Virus record (IMG/VR): IMGVR_UViG_3300036985_003885
Coordinates: 1 to 22,603 of that record
Source: a virus
Direction: 5' to 3' (one strand)
Length of the DNA: 22,603 nt
The notes under the pieces were generated by a model. The model had not been told where the DNA came from, did no database searches, and saw only the letters and a list, made by a program, of their open reading frames with translations. Every line of letters begins with the position of its first letter. Position 1 is the first letter of the stretch. The translations under genes and the position numbers were made by a program. This document shows positions 13,392 to 20,853 of this stretch, in pieces.

Positions 13392-13826
13392 ATGAAAAGT
13401 GAAAGGCAATCAAGAGGTTTAGAAGTAAGGGCTGCTGAAAAAGAAGATAAAAGATCGAAATATAACATGGGTTATGTTAGCAGTACTGATGTGCCAGAGC
13501 ATATTAAAAAAGAAGGTTTTGATTATTATTGGGAAAGAACTTCACTTAGAGGTCAAACAGATTCATCGTTAGATGCCGCATTACGCAGAGGTTGGATACC
13601 TGTACCTATTGACAGAGATCCAGATAGATTTTGTGATATTCTTGAAAGAAACCCATTATCTCGTAAATTTATTTGCCAAGGCGATGTTATTCTTTTAGAG
13701 CGGGAAAAAGTTATGACTGACCAAGAAAGACAAACAAATGATAAGGTGTCTATGGAACGATTAACCAGTTCACCTGCTTATAATTATCGTGATCCAATGA
13801 AACATACAATAGGGACAGTTAGGTAA
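13392..13826 (+). CDS. conserved phage protein of the head region (144 aa)
   Basis: 144 residues with no membrane or signal segment. Recognisable features are VPEHIKKEGFDYYWERTS (34-51), DAALRRGWIPVPIDRDPDRF (61-80) and GDVILLEREKVMTD. This set of a GW-x-PV core, a preceding KKEG-x-x-Y-x-W and a late ILLER segment recurs in a phage protein family of unknown function found next to scaffold and capsid genes. AAGG precedes the ATG; the stop overlaps the next gene (TAATG). A virion or assembly role is inferred from place only. Confidence 0.6.
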   Translation: MKSERQSRGLEVRAAEKEDKRSKYNMGYVSSTDVPEHIKKEGFDYYWERTSLRGQTDSSLDAALRRGWIPVPIDRDPDRFCDILERNPLSRKFICQGDVILLEREKVMTDQERQTNDKVSMERLTSSPAYNYRDPMKHTIGTVR

Positions 13827-14965
13827 TGGCATTTTATCCACCACAGGCGAGTTGTCAGGAATTAACATTAATAACTAATGTGCAATTAGATTATCCGTAT
13901 TCAGCAAATACTAATAATGTTACTGTTACAGATATGATTGATGTATCAGCGACTATTGCTGATTTAAACATTTTCTTACCTAATAGCACATTAACTGGTC
14001 CAGGATTTTCTGTTACCTTTAATAATGTTGGAACAAATAGTTTTAATGTTGTTCTGAATGATAGAATAACAGTATTAACTGCTATTGCTCAAGGGGAAGT
14101 ATTAACAGTATATTTATACAGCAATCCTAATGCAAATGGTAATTGGCGAGTTATCCCTTTTGGCAGTGGGGTAAATGCTATATCAACATTAGATCTTGCT
14201 AGTAGTGATGGTTCTGTAATTGTTACGAATGGGGAAGTTAGCCCTCCTGGTGGGAAGATAAACATAGGGTTACCTGCTATTATATCTAAAACTCAAACTT
14301 TAACTAATACAGGTTCAGGTATTGTTACAATGAATCCAAGTAACACTTCTCCATGGGGAGTTACTACACTTAACAATGGGTCAAATATAACAATTACTAA
14401 TCCTGATGCTTCAACAGGTTCACCAACTATTAGTTTAACTGACACTGTTTCAATAGCACAACTTGTAGCAGGTAATATTGTTATTGATAATAATTTAATT
14501 ACAAATACTGATACAGCAGGTGGCTTACATATTGTTTCTAACGGTACAAATTCATTTCTTAACTTAAATAGTATTTTGATTAATCCTAATGGTGATGTAA
14601 GTAGTATCAATAATTTAACAGTGGATGGTACATTTAAATCAGATAATACTGCTAAATCTTGGTGTAGATTTACAAATACATCTGGGGTAATAGCAGTTGT
14701 ATCAAATTATAATGTTTCTGGAGTTACTTATAATACTACAACTAAACAATACACAATGACTTTTAGTGTACCAATGACAAACACAAATTATTGTGTTTTT
14801 ATAAATTGTGCTAACAATAACAGTACACCACCATTGCAAACAAGAATAGGTTATGATGTGTTAAAGCAATTAGGATCAGTGTCGATAGTATTAACAGATG
14901 CATCTGGTGAGATTTTACAAGATATTCCTGAAGGTGTATCTGTAATAATATTTTCTTTAAATTAA
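13826..14965 (+). CDS. fibre-like beta-rich structural protein
   Basis: 379 residues rich in Asn, Thr, Ser, Val and Ile. The N-terminal about 120 residues form one domain (YPPQASCQELTLITNVQL; LPNSTLTGPGFSVTFNNVG; YSNPNANGNWRVIPFGSGV). This is followed by beta-helix-like strands with GG and NN turns (TNTGSGIVTMNPSNTSPWGV; GSPTISLTDTVSIAQLVAGN) and a C-terminal globular domain after WCRFTNTSGVIA with TFSVPMTNTNYCVFINC, a layout seen in trimeric tail-fibre tips. Its place between the scaffold-like and capsid genes, far from the other fibre gene, is unusual and could point to a capsid fibre or decoration. No enzymatic motif is seen. TAATG couples its start to the preceding gene. Confidence 0.6.
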   Translation: MAFYPPQASCQELTLITNVQLDYPYSANTNNVTVTDMIDVSATIADLNIFLPNSTLTGPGFSVTFNNVGTNSFNVVLNDRITVLTAIAQGEVLTVYLYSNPNANGNWRVIPFGSGVNAISTLDLASSDGSVIVTNGEVSPPGGKINIGLPAIISKTQTLTNTGSGIVTMNPSNTSPWGVTTLNNGSNITITNPDASTGSPTISLTDTVSIAQLVAGNIVIDNNLITNTDTAGGLHIVSNGTNSFLNLNSILINPNGDVSSINNLTVDGTFKSDNTAKSWCRFTNTSGVIAVVSNYNVSGVTYNTTTKQYTMTFSVPMTNTNYCVFINCANNNSTPPLQTRIGYDVLKQLGSVSIVLTDASGEILQDIPEGVSVIIFSLN

Positions 14966-14969
14966 TAAT

Positions 14970-15131
14970 ATGACTGTAAAAGTTATTTATGATAGTCGTC
15001 AATTATGGATTCCTAACTTATCATTATTAAAGAGTTCAAGAAAAGGTTTTCACAAGTTACCTTCAAGTAGAATGCACTTTGTTAGCGGTTCTAGAAAAGC
15101 ATTACAAGAATATCTTAATAATTTTGGCTAA
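14970..15131 (+). CDS. small basic protein (53 aa)
   Basis: ATG at 14970 and TAA at 15129-15131 give 53 residues: MTVKVIYDSRQLWIPNLSLL then a basic stretch (KSSRKGFHKLPSSRMHF) and a short helix (SRKALQEYLNNFG). No known domain. It lies four bases after the fibre-like gene and ends 12 bp before a strong promoter. The ribosome-binding site is weak. The gene is plausible because it fills the gap with no in-frame stop and shows normal codon use, but its size limits confidence. Confidence 0.5.
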   Translation: MTVKVIYDSRQLWIPNLSLLKSSRKGFHKLPSSRMHFVSGSRKALQEYLNNFG

Positions 15132-15143
15132 TTTAACAATCTA

Positions 15144-15172
15144 TTGACATTATTAATTTTATTTATTACTAT
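15144..15172 (+). promoter_or_regulatory. promoter ahead of the capsid genes (TTGACA-17-TACTAT)
   Basis: TTGACA at 15144-15149, a 17-bp spacer and TACTAT at 15167-15172 (4 of 6 matches to the -10 consensus). A TATAAA follows at 15172 with longer spacing. The 215-bp gap in an otherwise gene-dense operon supports a real regulatory region. It would raise the level of the FGLRPYG protein and the major capsid protein over the upstream portal and terminase genes. Confidence 0.7.
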
Positions 15173-15197
15173 ATAAAAGATTAAAGTTTTACCATAA

Positions 15198-15301
15198 CTA
15201 TAAAGGGTGTCTTTGAGTTAAGCTTTTCCTCTGTAAAAAGCTAAAAGCCATTATGAAATGGGAAGTTTAAAAGCTTCATGGGTTAATCTAACCTTTAATA
15301 G
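15198..15301 (+). promoter_or_regulatory. structured 5' leader of the capsid operon (four stem-loops)
   Basis: Four consecutive hairpins can form: 15221-15242 (AGCTTTT with AAAAGCT, 8-base loop), 15248-15261 (CCATT, ATGA loop, AATGG), 15262-15277 (GAAGTT, TAAA loop, AGCTTC with one G-U pair) and 15281-15293 (GGTTA, ATC, TAACC). In addition CTATAAAGG (15198-15206) can pair with CCTTTAATAG (15292-15301) with one bulge, closing the whole or competing with the last hairpin. It lies between the promoter and the ribosome-binding site at about 15335. It does not fit tRNA geometry and no known RNA class is recognised. It may stabilise the capsid mRNA or control its translation. Confidence 0.55.
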
Positions 15302-15346
15302 ATGATTTTCAAAATTTCTTAACAATTATATTTAAGGTAATAAGAT

Positions 15347-16354
15347 ATGTCGTATGGCGTAAATAGTCCTTTCGGATTAAGACCTTATGGTCATCAAATA
15401 AGTGGTGTTGACGATATTAAGGTAAATAGTAACTATACTATAAGTGCAAACAGTCTTTCACTAAATAAAGGTGATCCTGTAATGTATGTTCCACAAAATG
15501 CTCAATATGCTGTCGTAGCTAATGGATATCGTGGTCAACAATCAGAAATTATGCTATACAATCCTATTGTAACACTACAAGCAGGTGGTACAGCTACAAC
15601 TGTAATTCCTCAAAATGGTGTTGCTGGCCAACCTATTGTTGGTGTTTTCCAAGGATGTGAATACTACACACCAAATGGCACTTATGTTGCTCAAGAATAC
15701 TGGCAAGCTGGTACTGCAACAAATGGTAGACCTGTTATTGCATCTATCATTGATGATCCATTTGTTATTTATGATATCCAATTAGGGACATACACTGGTG
15801 CAACTTTCGGTGCACTTACAACATTTATGCTGTTACCTTGTTTGCAAATTCAAGATGGTACATGGCCTGATACTGGTGGAGCTAATAATAACCCAGTAAT
15901 AGGGGGAAGTTGTGTAATAGGTAGTAATTTAACTCTTATGACAGGGAATAATGTTGCCGCGGCTGTTGCAGCAGGTAATAGTGCCACAATGACAGGTATT
16001 ACGTTAAATGGTGTAAATGCTGGTTATCAAGATAATCCACTTATAGCTAACCAAGGTTTGGTTAACGGTAATCCTTGGGGTATTTCTACATTTTATGCTT
16101 GTCCATCATTAGCGGTTAGTTCTGCAAACCCATCTGTAACAAATGGTGCAAATGAGTATGTAAGAACAACTGCATTAAGTGGTGATCTTAGAGTATTAGG
16201 ATTTACTCCTGATCCAAGAAATGTACCAGGTACTTTTGGTCAACCAGGTAATGGTACAGCAGGTAACTATTTTAATACACCTTTCCTAAATGTGTTAGTA
16301 ACTATTAATAAGCATGCTAACAAACAAGGAAATAGTGGTGTAACTATAGCGTAA
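15347..16354 (+). CDS. virion structural protein, FGLRPYG type
   Basis: 335 residues, beta-rich, with no charged coiled coil or membrane segment. It opens MSYGVNSPFGLRPYGHQISG, a start recalled from a phage family encoded just before the major capsid gene, with SLNKGDPVMY (about 39-48) as the second recognisable motif. The middle is Gly-, Asn- and Ala-rich (GGTATTVIPQNGVAGQPIVG) and the C-terminus has LRVLGFTPDPRNVPG and FLNVLVTINKHANKQG. A head-decoration or minor capsid protein is the likely role by position; the exact function is unknown. It is the first gene after the promoter and structured leader, with AAGG before ATG, so strong expression is expected. Confidence 0.65.
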   Translation: MSYGVNSPFGLRPYGHQISGVDDIKVNSNYTISANSLSLNKGDPVMYVPQNAQYAVVANGYRGQQSEIMLYNPIVTLQAGGTATTVIPQNGVAGQPIVGVFQGCEYYTPNGTYVAQEYWQAGTATNGRPVIASIIDDPFVIYDIQLGTYTGATFGALTTFMLLPCLQIQDGTWPDTGGANNNPVIGGSCVIGSNLTLMTGNNVAAAVAAGNSATMTGITLNGVNAGYQDNPLIANQGLVNGNPWGISTFYACPSLAVSSANPSVTNGANEYVRTTALSGDLRVLGFTPDPRNVPGTFGQPGNGTAGNYFNTPFLNVLVTINKHANKQGNSGVTIA

Positions 16355-16386
16355 TAAAAATATAAATAAAATATAGGTAAAATAAA

Positions 16387-17307
16387 ATGGCAATAAGCAC
16401 CGCCTCGATTTATCCATTACTAAGACCTGGAGTTAAGGCTGTCATAGGTAACTATGACACTTATCCAGATCAGTGGAAAGCAGTATTTACAACTCATACT
16501 TCAGATAAAAAAATGGAGTTTGAAGATGAGTTTAAATCATTAGGAATGGCTCAAGTAAAAGCTGAAGGAACATCAGTTGCTCAGGATACTATGAGTGTTA
16601 GATACCAAACTACGTATTTACATACAACGTACGGTCTATCATTTAGTATCACCGAAGAAGCAATGAGAGACAACCTATATGCTAGTCAGTTTCCTCAACA
16701 TTTAATAGCTCTTAGGAATTCACTTAGAGCTGCTAAATCACAAGCTGCTGCTAACGTATTTAATTTGGGATCTACGACTCAGATAACATCTGATGGCGTT
16801 CCGTTTTTCTCAGCTCTTCATCCATTAGATAATGGTGCAGATGTTTCTAATTTGAGTAACGTTGCTCTTAGTGAAGTTGGTATTCAGAATGCTATTATCG
16901 GTATTCAACAATTCAAACAACTAAGTGGAATTCTAACTAATACAATGCCTAAGAAGCTTTTAGTTGGCCCTGCCAATCAATTTGCGGCAAGTATTATTTT
17001 AGGATCTCAATACAGAACTTCTGTTGGAACTGCAAATAATAATGCAATGGCAGGCGTTAATGATATTAATGCTATTTACAATGATAGTTATTTGCCAGGT
17101 GGTTATACTGTTAATAACTATATCACTTCACCTACATTCTCAGCTATCATTACTGATGCTGAAAGAGGTCTTATTCATTATGAGCGTGATAAGTTAGAAC
17201 CTTGGAATTGGATGGACAACACTACAAGAGATATGTGGTTTGCAGCAAAAGAAAGATACTCTTTTGGAGTAACTAACTGGCGTTGTGCTTATGCTATTTC
17301 AATGTAG
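16387..17307 (+). CDS. major capsid protein (Mu-like head subunit type)
   Basis: 306 residues with the layout of Mu gpT-like HK97-fold capsid proteins: LLRPGVKAVIGNYDTYPDQW (11-30), FTTHTSDKKMEFEDEFKSLG, a first beta segment with VRYQTTYLHTTYGLSFSITE and EAMRDNLY, a long spine helix (HLIALRNSLRAAKSQAAANV), VPFFSALHP, IQQFKQLSGILTNTMPKKLL and the C-terminal ERGLIHYERDKLEPWNWMDN, ending in WRCAYAIS. The protein is of usual capsid length with no N-terminal protease-cleaved delta domain evident. It follows the FGLRPYG protein by 32 bp in the operon with its own promoter. The assignment rests on pattern and position. Confidence 0.85.
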   Translation: MAISTASIYPLLRPGVKAVIGNYDTYPDQWKAVFTTHTSDKKMEFEDEFKSLGMAQVKAEGTSVAQDTMSVRYQTTYLHTTYGLSFSITEEAMRDNLYASQFPQHLIALRNSLRAAKSQAAANVFNLGSTTQITSDGVPFFSALHPLDNGADVSNLSNVALSEVGIQNAIIGIQQFKQLSGILTNTMPKKLLVGPANQFAASIILGSQYRTSVGTANNNAMAGVNDINAIYNDSYLPGGYTVNNYITSPTFSAIITDAERGLIHYERDKLEPWNWMDNTTRDMWFAAKERYSFGVTNWRCAYAISM

Positions 17308-17316
17308 AGGTTAATC

Positions 17317-17427
17317 ATGCCAAGTCATAGTAGAGCTTTAGCTGATATTCTTTTAAAAAACGCCCCTAAAAAGGGCGTTAAGAAAATTGAAGTTAAAAAA
17401 GAAGTAACTAAAACAAATAAAAAATAA
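17317..17427 (+). CDS. small lysine-rich protein (36 aa)
   Basis: ATG at 17317 and TAA at 17425-17427 encode 36 residues (MPSHSRALADILLKNAPKKG, then a Lys-rich tail ending KTNKK). The end of the capsid gene provides TAGAGG as its ribosome-binding site, and the next gene starts at the very next base after its stop. This spacing argues for translation. About 14 of 36 residues are Lys or Arg, which suggests DNA or RNA contact or a capsid interior role, but nothing more can be said. A 7-bp GC-rich hairpin lies in its coding sequence. Confidence 0.6.
   Translation: MPSHSRALADILLKNAPKKGVKKIEVKKEVTKTNKK
17359..17379 (+). other. GC-rich hairpin within the 36-aa gene
   Basis: AACGCCC (17359-17365) pairs perfectly with GGGCGTT (17373-17379) over a 7-base loop, about 50 bases past the major capsid stop. 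There is no T-run after it on the plus strand (AAGAAAA follows), so it is not a rightward terminator; an A-run precedes it, so on the minus strand it looks like an intrinsic terminator. On the plus strand it may protect the 3' end of the capsid message or slow read-through. Confidence 0.5.
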
Positions 17428-18147
17428 ATGACTATTTTTAGACAAGCAGTTAATGTTCCTACAGTTGCATCTAGTGTTGCTAATATTGGTACATTTGGAA
17501 TTGGTGCAGTTGGTAGATTAGTATTAAATGGTTCACAAGCTAATATAACTGGTCAGGTTTCATTTATTAATAATGGATATGCGTCAGGGATAAGTTTTGC
17601 TAGTTTGGGAAATATATCAGCTGCTAGTTTTACAATAGTTGGTACGTATAATGGAACAATTATTACAGAAACTATAACTGGTCCAAATGCTAATACAGTT
17701 TACACTAATAATTTATTCCATACTATTATTAGTGTAAATATTAGTATAGCTGCTGTTGCTGCATTTACTATAGGGTCAAATTATAATGTAGCAGTTGTTT
17801 TAACAGATGGTAATAGTAGAATGGGCGATTCTCATTCAAATTATACTTATAGTGTATTACTTAACTCTCTTACTGCTGCTGGAGCATGGGCAGCTGGTGG
17901 AGCAATAATATATGGAGTAGCTAATACTGCTCCTGCGTCATTGCAAGTAGCAACTTTAGCATATGCAACACGACCTAGTAATTATTTTTCATTACCAGTT
18001 ACTGGAGTTGCTTTGGGTGGTTTTACGCAATTACAATTGAATAATGGTGTTATTACTCAAACAACATACCCATATGCTGCTGTAATTGTTTATTTAGCTG
18101 CGGGAATTAATACAACTCCTACTTTTATTGAAGTTTCACAGAGTTAA
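17428..18147 (+). CDS. beta-rich virion protein of unknown function
   Basis: 239 residues rich in Gly, Ala, Asn, Thr and Ile with no charged helix, coiled coil or signal sequence. Segments such as VGRLVLNGSQANITGQVSFI, GTYNGTIITETITGPNANTV and ISIAAVAAFTIGSNYNVAVV suggest a beta-sandwich repeated once or twice. TTYPYAAVIVYLAAGINTTP lies near its C-terminus. By composition and position (behind the capsid gene) it is a structural protein such as a decoration or head-completion protein, but no family is recognised. It starts directly at the end of the small Lys-rich gene, with AAAAAAT context and no good Shine-Dalgarno sequence, pointing to coupled translation. Confidence 0.6.
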   Translation: MTIFRQAVNVPTVASSVANIGTFGIGAVGRLVLNGSQANITGQVSFINNGYASGISFASLGNISAASFTIVGTYNGTIITETITGPNANTVYTNNLFHTIISVNISIAAVAAFTIGSNYNVAVVLTDGNSRMGDSHSNYTYSVLLNSLTAAGAWAAGGAIIYGVANTAPASLQVATLAYATRPSNYFSLPVTGVALGGFTQLQLNNGVITQTTYPYAAVIVYLAAGINTTPTFIEVSQS

Positions 18148-18149
18148 AA

Positions 18150-18338
18150 ATGAATAAAAATTGGATAAAAGAGGCTATAAAGAATAAAGGTGGTTTACAC
18201 AAATCTTTAGGTATTAAAGAGGGAAAAACTATATCTGAAACAAAATTAGATAAAGCTCTTAATTCTAAAAATACAAAAGTCCGCAAAGAAGCTAATCTTG
18301 CAAAAACATTGAGAAGTTTTAGACCTAGAGGTAAATAA
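18150..18338 (+). CDS. small basic phage protein of the head module (62 aa)
   Basis: 62 residues: NWIKEAIKNKGGLHKSLGIK (4-23), then EGKTISETKLDKALNSKNTK and KVRKEANLAKTLRSFRPRGK. The pattern GxLHxxLGxxxGKxIxxxKLxxA...RxxxLAxTLR is a common small phage protein of unknown function, usually next to capsid or head-tail joining genes. Strongly basic, so contact with packaged DNA is possible. Its stop overlaps the next gene (TAATG). Confidence 0.7.
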   Translation: MNKNWIKEAIKNKGGLHKSLGIKEGKTISETKLDKALNSKNTKVRKEANLAKTLRSFRPRGK

Positions 18339-19420
18339 TGCCTTTAGTTACTTCTTCTACCTATAATTTTCAAGCATTAGAAAATGACGAACTAATAACT
18401 GAATGTTTTGAACGTATTGGTATATCAGCTGAGCAATTAGTACCTGTAAAATTGAATTCAGCAAAAAGAAGTTTAAATCTCTTATTATTAGATTGGATAA
18501 GTAAGTCTATAAATTTGTGGACATTGAATACTGCATATTTATCGTTAAATACAGGCCAATCTCAGTATCCAATGAATTCTACAATTACAGATATTCTTCA
18601 GGTAAATTTACGACAATTTACGAGGCAATTAAATGGAACACCACAATCAAATACACTCGATACTTATGATAATGGTGGCGGTGGTAATCCTTTATTTGCT
18701 TTTGACGGTAATCCGACCACAGCTTGTACTCAGAACGCTGCTGACGGTAATATTTCTTACTCGTATGGCGCGGGAGCATCACAAACAATAAATTTTATCG
18801 GCATTCAATCAAACACTACTACTTTGTATACATTGCTTGTAGAAACTTCAGATGATAATGCTACTTGGACAACTTTAATGATTATTCCACCTCAAACATT
18901 TACAGCAGGAGTAGCAGTATGGTTTGATGTTATATTGCCAGCTAATACTATGACATATCGTATTAGGGAAATAGGAGGAGCGACTCTTAATATTCAAGAA
19001 ATCTATTTTACCAATAACATAACCGATTTAAAATTAAGTTCTGTGAGTAGAGACACTTATTTATCATTTTCTCAAAAGTTTGCACAAGGTAAACCGAGCT
19101 GTTATTATTTTAATAAACAAATTAACCCAGTGTTAAACATGTGGTATCCACCTACAAGTTCTTATCATGTTCTTCAATACTCATATGTTAATATAATGCA
19201 AGATGCTGGTGGGTTTTACAACATTACTGATGTGCCTTCTCGTATGTTGCCTGCGCTTACATGGGGTTTAACATGGATGCTTGCAATTAAATATAATCCA
19301 GCGGTTGCTGCTGAAATGAAAAATGAATATGAACAAGCGTTTAGTGTTGCAACAGCTAATGATAGTGAGAACGTTGATTTGACTATAAACTATGATATAG
19401 GTAGTTATTATGAAAATTGA
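18338..19420 (+). CDS. P22 gp4-like head-tail connector with inserted discoidin-like domain
   Basis: 360 residues. The family core is split. N-terminal part (8-93): TYNFQALENDELITECFERI, LNSAKRSLNLLLLDWISKSI, NLWTLNTAYLSLNTGQSQYP. C-terminal part (228-360): ITDLKLSSVSRDTYLSFSQK, FAQGKPSCYYFNKQINPVLN, MWYPPTSS and VPSRMLPALTWGLTWMLAIK. These match packaged-DNA-stabilisation/head-completion proteins that extend the portal ring. Between them, about 94-226, sits a foreign-looking domain with LFAFDGNPTTACTQNA, TINFIGIQSNTTTLYTLLVE, TSDDNATWTTLM and YRIREIGGATLNIQEIYF. This is the pattern of F5/8 type C (discoidin) carbohydrate-binding domains. Insertion in a connector would display a sugar-binding module at the tail collar. 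The start is fused to the preceding stop; the end overlaps the next gene by 11 bp. Confidence 0.8.
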   Translation: MPLVTSSTYNFQALENDELITECFERIGISAEQLVPVKLNSAKRSLNLLLLDWISKSINLWTLNTAYLSLNTGQSQYPMNSTITDILQVNLRQFTRQLNGTPQSNTLDTYDNGGGGNPLFAFDGNPTTACTQNAADGNISYSYGAGASQTINFIGIQSNTTTLYTLLVETSDDNATWTTLMIIPPQTFTAGVAVWFDVILPANTMTYRIREIGGATLNIQEIYFTNNITDLKLSSVSRDTYLSFSQKFAQGKPSCYYFNKQINPVLNMWYPPTSSYHVLQYSYVNIMQDAGGFYNITDVPSRMLPALTWGLTWMLAIKYNPAVAAEMKNEYEQAFSVATANDSENVDLTINYDIGSYYEN

Positions 19421-19673
19421 AAAACGTAGGTATCAGTGTGATTACTCAAGTGAAATGTTTGAGAAATTATACAAACAATATGAATGGGCTGGTGATGGTA
19501 AAATATGGACAGGTTTATGGGTAGGTCAAAAATGGTTAGATGTGCCGCAAGAACAATTAAGAACTCCTATAATAAAAGCTGATCCGTTTCCACTACCAAA
19601 CCCAAGACCCCCGCAACCAGGTATTATGGTGAATCCAAATGCTCCTACAACCACTTGGGAGGCGGTTGATTAA
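19410..19673 (+). CDS. conserved phage protein of the head-tail region (87 aa)
   Basis: 87 residues: KRRYQCDYSSEMFEKLYKQY (5-24), WAGDGKIWTGLWVGQKWLDV (26-45), PQEQLRTPIIKADPFPLPNP (46-65), and a proline-rich end (RPPQPGIMVNPNAP). The WAGDGxIxTGLxVG...LDxPQEQxRxPIxxxDPxPxPNxRP signature recurs in tailed phages next to gp4-like genes. No function is established. The proline-rich tail may be an extended arm that binds other virion parts. It overlaps the connector gene by 11 bp. Confidence 0.7.
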   Translation: MKIEKRRYQCDYSSEMFEKLYKQYEWAGDGKIWTGLWVGQKWLDVPQEQLRTPIIKADPFPLPNPRPPQPGIMVNPNAPTTTWEAVD

Positions 19674-19695
19674 CTTATAACTATAAGGTTTTAAA

Positions 19696-20853
19696 ATGTC
19701 AGATCCAAATACAGTACGGGTATTATCTCTTGATGGTGGCGGGATGCGAGGCTATATCTCTTGTGTTTTTATGGATTTATTTGTCCAACAGTGGGGCATA
19801 AACCCCAATGAAATATGGAAGTATTTTGATGTTATAACAGGTAGTTCTATTGGTGGAATTCAAGCAATGGCGTATTCAATAGGTCTTTCACCAACTGATA
19901 TAAGTGGTTTTTTTACAAACGATGGGCAATGGATATTTACAACAAGCACTTCTACTCCCTCAAGCCAACCGTCAACATTAACTAAAATAAATACTATTGT
20001 TGGAGGACCATTTAGTGACCCTACTTTTTACCCAAGTACCACCCCTGGGATAGGTACTATGCGATTAAAATCAGGTTTAGATACCACATTCGGATCAAAC
20101 ACGTTACAAAACGCATTGACAAATGTGGTTGTCACTTCTTTTGAAAAAAATGATGCCAATCCTGATTATGCACAAACAACAAACACACCTGTTTATTTTT
20201 CCAATAGCGGTATTGTTCCTGTTCTTAGTGGTCAAAACACCTTAATGACAGATGTTGGAATGGCAACAAGTGCTGCACCATTATACTTTGCACCATGGAA
20301 TATTGGGGCAGATTCATATATAGATGGGGGTGTAACACAAAACAATCCTGCATCTTTTGGTTTGGCTGTAGCAAAAGCAATAAAACCAGTTGCAAATAGA
20401 TGTTGTGTTTTATCAGTAGGTACTGGGTTAGGTGACGTTGGTTTTCCACCCACAACTGCTTTAGCTAAAGCTAAAAAAGAAATAATAGATTTAAACCTTG
20501 ATCCAAAAGCTTATGGTGAAAAATGGAGGTTGTCTTCAAAACAAGTTAAAAATTTACAAACGCTTGCAAATAATCTAGGTGCACTAGAAGGTGCTAATTT
20601 GATTATGTATTTGCTTGGTGCAATGAGCACAGGTCCACAAGAGATTGCTGCACAAGAATTAAATATTGCCGCTAATTATACATTATCAAATATATACAAT
20701 TATAGAATGCAATATTACTTACAGCCTGATTTAGACACAGAGCTTGATGATTCTACACCAGCTATTTTAGCGTATTATAAAAGTTCAGTTACTGATTATT
20801 TTAACAGTAATATTTCAAACATTACAACTTTTATAGGTCATTTAAACGCATGA
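19696..20853 (+). CDS. patatin-like phospholipase
   Basis: 385 residues. All elements of the patatin Ser-Asp lipase fold are present: the oxyanion-hole motif LSLDGGGMRGY (10-20), the nucleophile elbow G49-S-S51-I-G53 within FDVITGSSIGGIQAM, and the catalytic Asp210 in SYIDGGVTQNNPA. VLSVGTGLG follows, as in family members. These enzymes remove fatty acids from membrane phospholipids (A2/A1-type activity). No signal peptide is visible. The gene lies between head-tail genes and the tail fibre, and AAGG precedes its ATG; its TGA overlaps the fibre ATG (ATGA). Position suggests either a virion-associated enzyme that helps entry or an enzyme used to disrupt membranes at lysis; neither is shown. 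Patatins are common in intracellular bacteria such as Legionella and Rickettsia, which may hint at the host. Confidence 0.93.
   Translation: MSDPNTVRVLSLDGGGMRGYISCVFMDLFVQQWGINPNEIWKYFDVITGSSIGGIQAMAYSIGLSPTDISGFFTNDGQWIFTTSTSTPSSQPSTLTKINTIVGGPFSDPTFYPSTTPGIGTMRLKSGLDTTFGSNTLQNALTNVVVTSFEKNDANPDYAQTTNTPVYFSNSGIVPVLSGQNTLMTDVGMATSAAPLYFAPWNIGADSYIDGGVTQNNPASFGLAVAKAIKPVANRCCVLSVGTGLGDVGFPPTTALAKAKKEIIDLNLDPKAYGEKWRLSSKQVKNLQTLANNLGALEGANLIMYLLGAMSTGPQEIAAQELNIAANYTLSNIYNYRMQYYLQPDLDTELDDSTPAILAYYKSSVTDYFNSNISNITTFIGHLNA

Noticed and set aside
15198-15301. tRNA or tRNA-like gene
   Set aside because: The hairpins do not have the stem lengths, seven-base anticodon loop or T-loop consensus of a tRNA.
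17359-17379. Rightward terminator after the capsid gene
   Set aside because: The stem is good but is followed by A-rich sequence; the T-run lies on the opposite strand where no gene needs it.
20225-20455. Two minus-strand open reading frames within the patatin gene
   Set aside because: They lie antisense to conserved catalytic motifs of the lipase and have no family pattern of their own.
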